From Blastocatellia bacterium (GTDB lineage Bacteria > Acidobacteriota > Blastocatellia > UBA7656 > JADIYM01): 64,000 nucleotides of DNA. How positions within the stretch are numbered: position 1 is the stretch's first letter; each line of letters starts with the position of its first letter. The stretch is taken from the NCBI GenBank assembly GCA_016705245.1, contig JADIYM010000014.1, positions 1 to 64,000 of the forward strand, read 5' to 3'. Below the pieces are notes generated by a model. The model was not told where the DNA came from. It ran no database searches and saw nothing but the letters and a program-made list of their open reading frames with translations. Below are positions 35,685 to 44,294 of this stretch, piece by piece. Both the position numbers and the translations under genes were made by a program.

Positions 35685-37127
35685 GTGAATAAACTCTCAC
35701 ACTCTCGTAGATGGGCGCTTGTGCTCGCAGTTGTCGCTGTCGGCATGCTGGGCAGTGGGCAAGCTCCCGCTCAAGAGAAAAGGAAGAGAGCGCCAAAGAT
35801 TGCCTGGGGGACCTTCTTCGGCAACAAAGGGCCAACCTACGTTCACGACCTCGCCCTCGACACTGAGAACAATGTGTACCTGGTCGGCGAGACGAGTTCC
35901 AGCGACTTTCCGACAACCGACGGCGCGCTCCAGGCTACGCTCCCGGGCGGCCCGTACCGCTCGAGCGGGTTTGTCGCCAAGATGGATCCCACTGCGACGC
36001 GGCTCCTTTGGTCGACGTACCTTGGAGGTACCGAGGGCGGCGGATGGGCCTCGAGTGTCGAGGTCGGGCCTGATGGCAGCGTCTACGTTACAGGCGTCGC
36101 GACGGGCGGTTTTCCGCAAGTCGACAGCCTCCAGCCGTATGGCGGAGCGGGCGACTCCTTCGTCGCGAAATTCGATTCGCTGGGGAACTTAATTTTCGCC
36201 ACGTATATTGGCGATAACGGGTACGACAACCCAAGCGGCATCGTCGTCGATGCCGAGGGAGCGGCGACCATCGTTGGCACGATCGTCATCCAGGGACCGG
36301 GCGACATCTTCGTCGCGAAGATAAACACCTCCCCTCCCTCCCTCGTCTACCGAAGGGTGCTCATAGCAGCGGCAAATGAAGATTCTGGTCATTGTATCGC
36401 TCTGTGCGCAGATCGAGGGGTCGTGATCGGCGGTGAGAGTTGGTCTTCCGATTTCCCAACTGTGAACCCGATTCAGGCCTCGCTGCCATATTCCGGCATC
36501 GTTGCGAAGCTCGACGCCGAGGGGGACGTGGTCTTTGCAACGTTCCTCGGAGGCACTGCCTACGACAGCGTCAATGGCATAGATGTAGACAGCGACGGCA
36601 ACATCTACGTGACCGGCGAGACCTATTCGGCCGACTTTCCACTCGTGGGCAGCGAATACGACTTTCGCGGGGTAAGCGACGCATTCGTCGCAAAGTTGGA
36701 TCCCACCGGTGCTCGCTTGATTTACTCAAAGCTGATCGGCGGTGACCGATTCGACCGCGCAACGTCGATCGCCGTGACACCCGCGGGTGCCGCTGCCATC
36801 GCGGTGTGGACAGGCTCGCACGACTATCCCGTACGACGGCCCATCAGAAACGATCAGGACGGAGATCCAACCGACGAGTCCAAGACGGACGTCGCCGTGA
36901 CGCTCTTAGGGGTCGATGGATTGGTGCAGCATTCGAGTTACCTGGCAGGCTCCAGCACCGAAGCGCCAACGTGCATCGTCGTGTCTCATTCTGGCGCCAT
37001 CTACGTGGCCGGGTGGACTCAATCAAGGGATTTCCCGGTCACAGACGGCGTTCTCCAGCCAGTGGGCAGAAACTCGAACAGCTTTGTGGTCAAGATCGCA
37101 GCAACGCGCGAACCGTCCTCGAAGTAG
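35685..37127 (+). CDS. Secreted SBBP-repeat protein (compact)
   Basis: This 480-residue protein starts at GTG 35,685, giving a signal peptide (WALVLAVVAVGMLGSGQAPA). It lacks the N-terminal DUF7948 domain seen in the other two SBBP proteins and consists almost wholly of propeller repeats: WSTYLGGTEGG, FATYIGDNGYDN, FATFLGGTAYDS, YSKLIGGDRFDR and HSSYLAGSSTEA, each with a DFP-type turn. A single seven-bladed domain is likely. It is exported; its ligand is unknown. The reading frame is intact. Confidence 0.82.
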   Translation: MNKLSHSRRWALVLAVVAVGMLGSGQAPAQEKRKRAPKIAWGTFFGNKGPTYVHDLALDTENNVYLVGETSSSDFPTTDGALQATLPGGPYRSSGFVAKMDPTATRLLWSTYLGGTEGGGWASSVEVGPDGSVYVTGVATGGFPQVDSLQPYGGAGDSFVAKFDSLGNLIFATYIGDNGYDNPSGIVVDAEGAATIVGTIVIQGPGDIFVAKINTSPPSLVYRRVLIAAANEDSGHCIALCADRGVVIGGESWSSDFPTVNPIQASLPYSGIVAKLDAEGDVVFATFLGGTAYDSVNGIDVDSDGNIYVTGETYSADFPLVGSEYDFRGVSDAFVAKLDPTGARLIYSKLIGGDRFDRATSIAVTPAGAAAIAVWTGSHDYPVRRPIRNDQDGDPTDESKTDVAVTLLGVDGLVQHSSYLAGSSTEAPTCIVVSHSGAIYVAGWTQSRDFPVTDGVLQPVGRNSNSFVVKIAATREPSSK

Positions 37128-37347
37128 GCAGCAGGGCGTTCGTCGACGGTGCCAACTGAGTTGGAATCCACAGACGGATGAACGGCTACCCGAACTGCGA
37201 CTTGCCCCTCAGGAAACGAGGAATCGAATGCGGAATGACCTCATAGTGGGCGTAATCGGACGCGCACTGCCTTAGCTTATCGGAACAAACTCGCACGGCC
37301 GATCTAATGACCATCCCAGTCACCCACAAGCGGCATGAGTCCGGGCG

Positions 37348-37440
37348 ATGTTCCCGCCCGACACCCACCTCGGCCGCTATACGATTCGCGAGCGCCTCGG
37401 CTCCGGCGGCATGAGTGACGTGTTCCTCGCGGGCCTCTCG
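37348..37440 (+). pseudogene. N-terminal fragment of a Ser/Thr protein kinase
   Basis: MFPPDTHLGRYTIRERLGSG then GMSDVFLAG is the glycine-rich loop of a PknB/Stk-type kinase (GxGxxGxV). After about 30 residues the similarity stops: no VAIK lysine, no HRD and no DFG motif follow. The fragment abuts the 3' end of the convergent M6-like protease gene, suggesting that a deletion or insertion removed the rest. Confidence 0.65.
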
Positions 37441-37480
37441 ACTCCAGGGTCGAGTTGCCAACGCCGAAGTCAGTCGAAAG

Positions 37481-39976
37481 CTAGCGAAGAACGCGAACCC
37501 GCACGGGAGCGACGTGCGTCCGGTCGCCGGATGCTCCCACGAAGAACAACTCCGTCTCGGCGCCGGGTGACGTACGTTTCTTCAGGACCTTGAATGCGAA
37601 GGTGACGGAGTCGGAGGACGTCGCGACCGACTTCGCCTTCCACTTGATGTTCGGGTTCAGCGACGTCGGAGCCGTAACCGTCACCGGCCCTGCAAATCCG
37701 GCGTCTCGCAGAATCCGTACCTGGAGGGTCCCCCGCTTGCCGGCTTGAAGGATCACAGGTTCAAGTCCGGTTCGAAGCTCGAACGATCTTCGAACACGCA
37801 CATACACGCGAAGCGTCCGTTCGATCCCCGCGGCATTGCCGACGATCGTGATCGGAACGAAGTCCGGTACGCCAGCAGTATCCGTTCGGAGTTCAAGATC
37901 GACACGAGCGCCCGGGCTGACCTCCGTTGCCGCGAGCGTCACCGCGGCGCCTTCCGCTGAGGTTGAGGCGAATAGATGTACCTGATCTGAAAATCCGCCA
38001 AATGCCTCGACCGTGATGGGAATCGTGACGATTCCCGGCGACATCGGGCCGACGGAAGTGAGAGCGACAAGGCCGAACGACGGGATCGGACCCTGCCACG
38101 ACAGACCGACAGATGACTTGAAATCGAAGTTGTCACTCGTCACTTCGATGCGATGGACTCCGGCCGCAAGCGCTACTTCGAACATGTCGGGCTCGCCGCC
38201 GATCTGCGGGAGGACATCGTCGAGGACAATTCTCCCGTCGATCGCGCATCTCGCCGCCACGCCCGAGCGCGGTAGAGTGAAGCGGTACAGGCCATCAGCG
38301 AAAACCTCGTCGCGCGTCCATCGGGCGAAGAAGCCGACATCCGAAACACCACACGGAAGGCTTCCACCATCGGCGTCGAATTCGGCGTGAAGGGTCCCAT
38401 TGCCGCCGTCGGCCGCCGATGCGGGCAAGAGGAGCCACCGATTGAGATAGAACTGCCCGAGCCAACGGCCCGGTGCGGGGCTCGCCTGAGGGCAAGCGCT
38501 GACCCGTCCCCCCGCATTCTCGACCGTTACGGAGAATCCGTCCTCCGTCACCGCGCCAACGAGGACCGAGACGCCGGCCGCTTGGTCCTCGAAGCGCATT
38601 CCGAGCTGCCACGACGAATCCGGATCCTGTGCCGTGCCGTCGTCGGGTGACGCGTCGACAACCGTCGCGACTCCATCGAAAAGCTCGAGGTCGACGCGAT
38701 GGATCACGACGCCTTCACCAGGCAGCGCAAAGTCGTAACCTGTATGTCTGCGCGCTTCGACGGTGTAGTAGATGCCCGCCTCGGGATCAATCGGAACGAT
38801 GACGACGCGGGGCCCACCGACTTCCGCAAGGGCTCCTGCTGCTTTGAGGGCAACGGTCGACGTCACGCCGGGGGCAACATAGAGCTTCCGAGATGGCTCG
38901 AGCCAGCCGAGCGTATCCTTGGAGAAAGCGATCAACTCGAGTTCGGGCCCAAAGCTCATTGGATCCCATCGGGAGTCATAGACACCTCCAGGTCCACCGC
39001 TGTGCGGCAGTCCAAGGGCGTGCCCCATCTCGTGGATGATCAAGCCCCGATTGATGGGAGGAAGCGGCGGGATAAACGTCACCGGAACAACGCGAGCGAT
39101 GCCAGCAGTCTCGACTATTACCGGAGCCTCGTAGGCGCGACCATCGAGCTCGCGGTCGAAGACGAGGTTGATTGCATAGAAGTCCGAACAGGCCACGGAC
39201 GCCCCGACGATCGCAACGGCGTCCTCGACCATCCTTGCGAACATCACGTCGTTGCTCGGACCGACCACGTATTCATCGCGCCTGCCTGGCAACGTGATCC
39301 AGTCCGTGACGCGGCTCCCCTCGAGCGACATTGCGCCAAAGCTCGCGCGTTGGAAATAGGCGTCCATGCCGGGGAAGTCCGGCGATGTGAACAGGGTCTC
39401 GTAGAAACCGTGATCCTGTGGCGGCTCACCCGTCGAGTCGCCGAATCGGCAGAGGATGGTCAGAAAGGGCCGAGTGCCGCGTACTCCGAGGACGTTGTCG
39501 GTTTTCGACGCGGCAACCGGAGCCGTACTCGAGTCCGGGGATGCAACAGCGACTTTCAACAGCTGCTCGGATCCCCCACGTCGCTGTGTAGATACTCGAA
39601 CGCGCTTTCCGGCAAGTCGCCGGAGTGGCCCCTCCTCGACCGCGCCCGAATCGATCTTGAGCTCGACTCCGGCATCGTCAACTAGCGACACGCTGAGGTT
39701 GGGGCGGACGCCACCCCCGGGAACGGGGTCGCCGTGCGCAACAATCAATGTCCCCGTTCTCTCCGCGAGCACGTGGGCTGCGTTCGCAGGTCGTCCTTCG
39801 GCACAGAAGACTGACGCGAGCAGTGACACGAGGAGCAGGCGACCGATGTGTTGAGACTTGATCAATTCTGGCTTCCAGTGTGGTGCAGTTTGCGAAGGGA
39901 TTTCTCGTTGGAAGAGGACTCGAACAGGCGGCCGTGCACGGACTTGAGAGTATGTCAGCCCGCTTCGGACCGTCAA
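37481..39976 (-). CDS. Secreted M6-like zinc metalloprotease with PA14-like domain
   Basis: Up to 831 residues. The signal peptide (LLLVSLLASVFCAEGRPANA) begins about 45 residues in, so the true start is probably the TTG near 39,865 rather than the first possible codon at 39,976. Residues about 160-460 form an M6 (immune inhibitor A-like) catalytic domain with the full metzincin-type zinc site HEMGHALGLPHSGG. A PA14-like carbohydrate-binding module lies near 510-610 (LGQFYLNRW, FFARWTRDEVFADGLYRFTL). Two or three Ig-like domains follow to the C-terminus. It is probably an extracellular protease. A damaged paralogue lies at 41.1-43.2 kb in the opposite orientation, with mazEF between. Confidence 0.85.
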   Translation of the reverse strand: MTVRSGLTYSQVRARPPVRVLFQREIPSQTAPHWKPELIKSQHIGRLLLVSLLASVFCAEGRPANAAHVLAERTGTLIVAHGDPVPGGGVRPNLSVSLVDDAGVELKIDSGAVEEGPLRRLAGKRVRVSTQRRGGSEQLLKVAVASPDSSTAPVAASKTDNVLGVRGTRPFLTILCRFGDSTGEPPQDHGFYETLFTSPDFPGMDAYFQRASFGAMSLEGSRVTDWITLPGRRDEYVVGPSNDVMFARMVEDAVAIVGASVACSDFYAINLVFDRELDGRAYEAPVIVETAGIARVVPVTFIPPLPPINRGLIIHEMGHALGLPHSGGPGGVYDSRWDPMSFGPELELIAFSKDTLGWLEPSRKLYVAPGVTSTVALKAAGALAEVGGPRVVIVPIDPEAGIYYTVEARRHTGYDFALPGEGVVIHRVDLELFDGVATVVDASPDDGTAQDPDSSWQLGMRFEDQAAGVSVLVGAVTEDGFSVTVENAGGRVSACPQASPAPGRWLGQFYLNRWLLLPASAADGGNGTLHAEFDADGGSLPCGVSDVGFFARWTRDEVFADGLYRFTLPRSGVAARCAIDGRIVLDDVLPQIGGEPDMFEVALAAGVHRIEVTSDNFDFKSSVGLSWQGPIPSFGLVALTSVGPMSPGIVTIPITVEAFGGFSDQVHLFASTSAEGAAVTLAATEVSPGARVDLELRTDTAGVPDFVPITIVGNAAGIERTLRVYVRVRRSFELRTGLEPVILQAGKRGTLQVRILRDAGFAGPVTVTAPTSLNPNIKWKAKSVATSSDSVTFAFKVLKKRTSPGAETELFFVGASGDRTHVAPVRVRVLR

Positions 39977-40110
39977 ACGTGCGGCCGTTGAAACGGTCTG
40001 CCATCCTCGACTGCGGTCACGCCTTCGTCGAGAGGGAACCCGAAGGACGACGATTGGAATGGATGCAGTGCCGCATCGTCTCGCGCACGCGTCACCGATG
40101 GATGTGGATG

Positions 40111-40140
40111 TTGACGAGGTTGCGCGACGCCTCGTATAGT
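40111..40140 (+). promoter_or_regulatory. mazEF promoter with internal dyad
   Basis: ttgacg (40,111-40,116) and tatagt (40,135-40,140) are sigma-70-like boxes 18 bases apart, 59 bases before mazE. Between and over them lies cgagg-N10-cctcg, a dyad well placed for autorepression by the MazE-MazF complex. Confidence 0.65.
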
Positions 40141-40198
40141 CATTGTAGATACGTTCCGCGGATGGGGCGTTTCACGATGGATACGGAGGCTTCGGAAC

Positions 40199-40441
40199 AT
40201 GAACACCGAGATCAGCAAGTGGGGGAACAGTCTGGCGCTGCGGATTCCGAAGGCTGTCGCGAGCGAAATCAATCTGTCCGAAGGCTCCGAGGTCTCGGTG
40301 ACAGCCGTCGACGGCCGACTTGTCATCACTCCCGTGCCCGACCTGCGCTACAAACTCGAAGAACTGCTGTCGGCAGTCTCCAAATCGAACGTGCACAAGG
40401 AAGTCGACATCGGACGGCCGGTCGGCAAGGAGCAACTGTGA
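40199..40441 (+). CDS. mazE: MazE-type antitoxin (AbrB fold)
   Basis: This 80-residue protein has the swapped-hairpin AbrB/MazE DNA-binding fold: ISKWGNSLALRIPKAVASEI then LSEGSEVSVTAVDGRLVITP. The C-terminal 30 residues are the flexible part that wraps the toxin. A ggaggcttcggaac precedes ATG 40,199. The stop overlaps the mazF start by four bases (GTGA). It neutralises MazF and should repress the shared promoter. No damage is seen. Confidence 0.92.
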   Translation: MNTEISKWGNSLALRIPKAVASEINLSEGSEVSVTAVDGRLVITPVPDLRYKLEELLSAVSKSNVHKEVDIGRPVGKEQL

Positions 40442-40812
40442 GCGGTCGGCGTGACGCGCGACCACGAGCTCGGGCGAGGACTTTCATTCCAGATCGGGGT
40501 GATGCGATCTGGCTCGACTTCGACCCACAGGCCGGGCACGAACAGGCTGGACGGCGACCGGCTCTGGTACTTTCACCGGAATCCTATAATGGTCTGGTTG
40601 GACTTGCGCTCGTTTGTCCGATCACGAACAAACGAAAAGGCTATCCGTTCGAAGTTGTCATTCCCGACGGCGTGAACGTGACGGGAACAATCCTGGCCGA
40701 CCAGGTCCGAAGCCTCGACTGGAAGATCCGCCGAGCAGAGTTCATCGTCAGACTGCCGGACAATGTCGTTCGCGAGGCCGTGGCAAAGGCCCGGACGCTA
40801 CTCGATCCTTAG
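40438..40812 (+). CDS. mazF: MazF-type endoribonuclease toxin
   Basis: This 124-residue PemK/MazF protein starts at GTG 40,438, overlapping mazE. Family motifs are RGDAIWLDFDPQAGHEQAG (the loop holding the catalytic arginine region), RRPALVLSPESYN, CPITNKRKGYPFEV and GTILADQVRSLDW. It would cut mRNA at short motifs when MazE is lost. The first 15 residues are Arg-rich and not part of the core fold. The pair is intact and probably functional. Confidence 0.92.
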   Translation: MSGRRDARPRARARTFIPDRGDAIWLDFDPQAGHEQAGRRPALVLSPESYNGLVGLALVCPITNKRKGYPFEVVIPDGVNVTGTILADQVRSLDWKIRRAEFIVRLPDNVVREAVAKARTLLDP

Positions 40813-40822
40813 CACCTACTTC

Positions 40823-40836
40823 ATAACGGCCGTTAT
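40823..40836. promoter_or_regulatory. Perfect 14-bp palindrome after mazF
   Basis: ataacggccgttat begins 11 bases after the mazF stop. It is too short and unstable for a good terminator but well formed as a protein-binding dyad. It has no matching copy that I noticed. Confidence 0.35.
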
Positions 40837-41063
40837 CGGATGCGCGTTGTGTCGAACGTCGGTGCTTGTAAGTTCAGCCAGTTCAGCCTTCTGTCTTTCC
40901 GAACGTCAACCGCTCTGGATCCAGCGGTAGGTCGGCGTCATGTCGTCTGGAAAGCGGGTCAGCTGCCCGGATTTGCTCGTGGTACTGTATGGCTCGACAT
41001 CCGGCTCGCGGCCCCGGACGCGCTCGTGCGAAATTCGGCCGTCCCGGATGAGCTCCAACTGAC

Positions 41064-43244
41064 GTGATGGTCCCGTTGCAAGAAAGGCTCTCCTTTGACT
41101 GGCTTCCCGCGCTTCGCCCTCAATCCGCTGTGAAGCTTGCCCTGGCATTCCTGTTGATTGTGTTGACGATGGTAACCGCACCGACAGGAAACGCAGGACA
41201 ACGAGACGAAGCAAGATGCATTGTCAGCGGGCACCTCGCACTCGTCTGGAGTGACGCTCCCCCGTCGAGCGGCATCCGGCCAAGCCTCGAGGCTACGCTG
41301 TACACCGACGATGGACGAACCATTCAATTGTCAAAGCGAGCCGGGAGCACTTTCCAGGAAATTGACTTTCTTGCTCTCGACCGAACGTACATCCGGGCAA
41401 CCGGCTCGTGGCAGGGAATCGCAGGCGGGTCAGACCTGATTGTCGTCGATTCGGTGCAACCATCCAGGTTGCCTCTCGCAGCGAAGCGCCTGATCGGTGA
41501 CGGGTACAGGGGAGGCCTGCGTGGGTCGAAGCGTTTCGTCACGATCAAGGTCCGGTACCCCGATTCGCCTGTTGTGCCACTGCCGGACCCTGAGTATTTC
41601 GAATCCATGCTGGTGGGTTCGAAGGGAACCTCGCTCGATGAATATTGGCGTGAAGTGTCTTATGGCGAAATAGACCTAGCCGGCAGCGAAGTCGTTGGCT
41701 GGTACACGTTACCCAAACGGCGCAGCGAGTACATCCTGTCCGACAATCAGACCCTTGGCGTCCACGCGATCGCAATCGACGCGGTTGCACTCGCTGACGA
41801 GGATGCGGACTTCGAAGGCGTCTACGGCATCAACATCGTCTTCGATACCGACATCTCGGATAGCGCCCGTGGCGGCACCGTCAAGGTAAACGTCGACGGT
41901 GCGGACCGATACCTCGGTGCGACCTGGCTTCCACCTTGGGCGTGGCGCAGCCACTCGGTGAGCGCGCATGAGATAGGCCACGCTTTCCAGTTGCCACTTC
42001 GAGAGGGCCGTACGGTCGCGTTACGACTCGATCTGGGACGTGATGAGCAAGACGCTTGAGGGCTGCGACCCGGTCGAGGCCCCCTTCGGATGCCTCGGTC
42101 AGCATACGATCGCTGCTTACAAGGACTGGCTTGGATGGATTTCGGATGAGCGGCGATACGTCGCTGCGCCAAGCAGCTTGCAAACGATCGACATCGAAAC
42201 GGCCGAGGCCACTCCGACGGGGTCGGGGTTTCTGCTGGCAATCGTTCCTGTCGACGCCGGAATGCCGAGTTATCTGACGGTCGAAGCGCGGGCCAGCTAT
42301 GGCTTCGACAGCATCCTCCCGCTTCAAGGCATCGTCCTCCACCGGGTCATACCGACGTATGCGGTAGGTGCCGTAGTGATCGATCAATCGCTTAACGGTG
42401 ATCCGAACGATGAAGGCGCAGTTCTGACAGCAGGCGAAAGTTTCGTGGAAGACGGTGTCTCGATTCGCGTCGTCGAGAAAACCCCGACCGGATATCGCGT
42501 CGAAATCGCGCGCGACAACGGCGATGATGGACCGTGTACAGATGCCGTGGTTCCAGCCGACCATTGGCGCGGGGAGTACTTCGCACGAGAGTTCGTTCAG
42601 GCAGTTCCATTGGTGGTTCGCGACGACGGCGACGGTTTTCTCCATTCGGCGCCTGGCGCCGCTGGCTCGGCGCCCGAGTGCGGTCTGCCTCTTGGTGGAA
42701 TTCAGGTCCGATGGGTTCGTAACCTCACGCTCGCAAAGGGATTTTACCGGTTTACGCTTACGTCAAGAGGTACTACGCGGTTCTTTGTCGACGGGCAACC
42801 CGTACTGATGAATGGATAAACTATGAACCCAGCCCGGCCACCCGCGACGTTGCTCTGCCAGCTGGTGACCATAGGCTCATTGTGCAGTACCGGCCGGTAT
42901 TTGCCGACCCACTGCTTTCGCTACATTGGGACGATGTCACGAGGTTTCTGATTTCAGCCGATGTCGCCCCCGTTACGATTCGCATACGGAAGAAGGCGAA
43001 GATTACGATTGCGATCGAGCGCCGTCCGGGTGTCATCGGTGCTATCACTGTCGAGGCACCGGACACTTCGTCTATTGGCCTTCGGATCAAGAAACCGGTG
43101 CTCGTCACTGCGGACAACAGCGTGCGGTTTCGGATCGCGGCACTCAAGGATGCAAAGATAGGAACCTACGATCTCGCGTTTCGAGGTTATGACGCCGATG
43201 GACTTGAACGAACAACGACGGTTCGCGTCGTAGTTCGGCGGTGA
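41064..43244 (+). pseudogene. M6-like metalloprotease paralogue, frame-broken
   Basis: This paralogue of the 37.5-40 kb protease has a signal peptide (LALAFLLIVLTMVTAPTGNA), a long prodomain and the zinc site SAHEIGHAFQLPL. Directly after the site the frame changes twice (about 42,003 and 42,030) before resuming at YDSIWDVMSKTLEGCD. A third break near 42,815 separates FFVDGQPVL from WINYEPSPATRDVAL, after which the sequence runs to TTTVRVVVRR. The third zinc-binding histidine (LPHS in the paralogue) is missing at the first break. A PA14-like part (YFAREFVQAVPLVVRDDGDG) is present. These are either sequencing indels or genuine decay. Confidence 0.75.
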
Positions 43245-43269
43245 CTGCTCGGAACAACCGGGCCAATTC

Positions 43270-43890
43270 GTGCGCAATTGGCGGTTGACTGGGCATGTCA
43301 GAATGCGCCGGGACGGGACAAGCCGGGCAGGCCCAGCGACTGGGCGTTGCCCGTGGGTTTCTCTCCTATCTTCAAGCGAACGTACCGGGCACCGAGATCC
43401 CGCCGCACGGAGTCTTGCAGTCGCACCGTCGCCGAAAGCCGTATCTCTTCTAGCACGCCGAGCTACGCAGGATCACGGATGCCGTGGCGCGTTTCGGACC
43501 GAATGGGTCTCTTCGCCTACACATTTATCGAAAGCTCGTCGGTCCGCTGGCCAGTACTGGGCTTCGAATCGGGGAGGCTGTTCGGCTAACGATGGACGAC
43601 GTGCTCCTGGACGCCGCGCCGCCGATGCTTCGTATCCTCAACACCAAGTTTCCGAAAAGCCGCCTGGTTCCTCTCCATCCGACGACGGCGTCGGCGCTAC
43701 GCGAGTACGCCCTCGAGCGCGAACGTCTCAAATACGGGGGCATGACCGACGCCTTCCTTGTCTCCGAGACTGGCACCTCGCTCAAGTCATCGACTGCCGG
43801 TCGGACCTTTCAACGGTTACTCGATCGGCTCGAAATCCGAGCCACGGATGGAAGTCGCCGCCCGACGCTTCACTCGTTCACTCTAAGTTG
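43270..43890 (+). pseudogene. Tyrosine recombinase, interrupted and decayed
   Basis: Pieces of a phage-type integrase appear in order: AVDWACQNAPGRDKPGRPSD, then in another frame RLGVARGFLSYLQANVPGTE and HRRRKPYLF followed by TAG. After that HAELRRITDAVARFGPNGS leads into the catalytic domain (STGLRIGEAVRLTMDDV with the first Arg, LNTKFPKSRLVPLHP with the Lys). It stops at RPTLHSF, just before the expected RHT box, where the terminal repeat of the 43,875-50,073 element begins. On the far side, 50,072 onward reads THTPMLGR then SLPAIITSIGR, possibly the degenerate remainder. The gene is dead. Confidence 0.7.
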
Positions 43891-44294
43891 CTGCATTTAG
43901 GCATGTTACGGGCACACGGGGTCTCCGTCGCCGTGTTGGCTCCATCGGGCTAAGTTGTTGTGATTGCGCCGGTTACGCGGGAGCAGCGGACGCCGCGTCG
44001 ATGGCCGGGTATTCGGGCAGAAGCGACGGCGGCGGCGCTTTTTAGGGTACCGCCCAGATTGAAGGACGACGCGGCCGCGTTCGGCTTTCGGGACCATCAC
44101 ACGAACGTCGGCACTTTCGCGACACCAGGTCGTGAGACGTTCGACTGCGAAGTTTGACGACGTGTAACTGTCCAAATGCATCCGAGTTTCGTGCACAATT
44201 CACAAAACCGGTTCTTGACGCTCAGGCGACATTTCACGAGCTCTTCGATCACGGTACGAGTTTGCTGCCCCGAGAACGGCCTGCGCACGAGAAT

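Noticed and set aside
39880..40437. Upstream extension of the mazF frame across mazE
   Set aside because: The frame is open by chance over mazE; mazE itself is a clear AbrB-fold gene and mazF starts at the overlapping GTG.
40840..41067. Short plus-strand frame of 75 codons between mazF and the second protease
   Set aside because: No family features, poor ribosome site, and it overlaps the leader of the protease gene.
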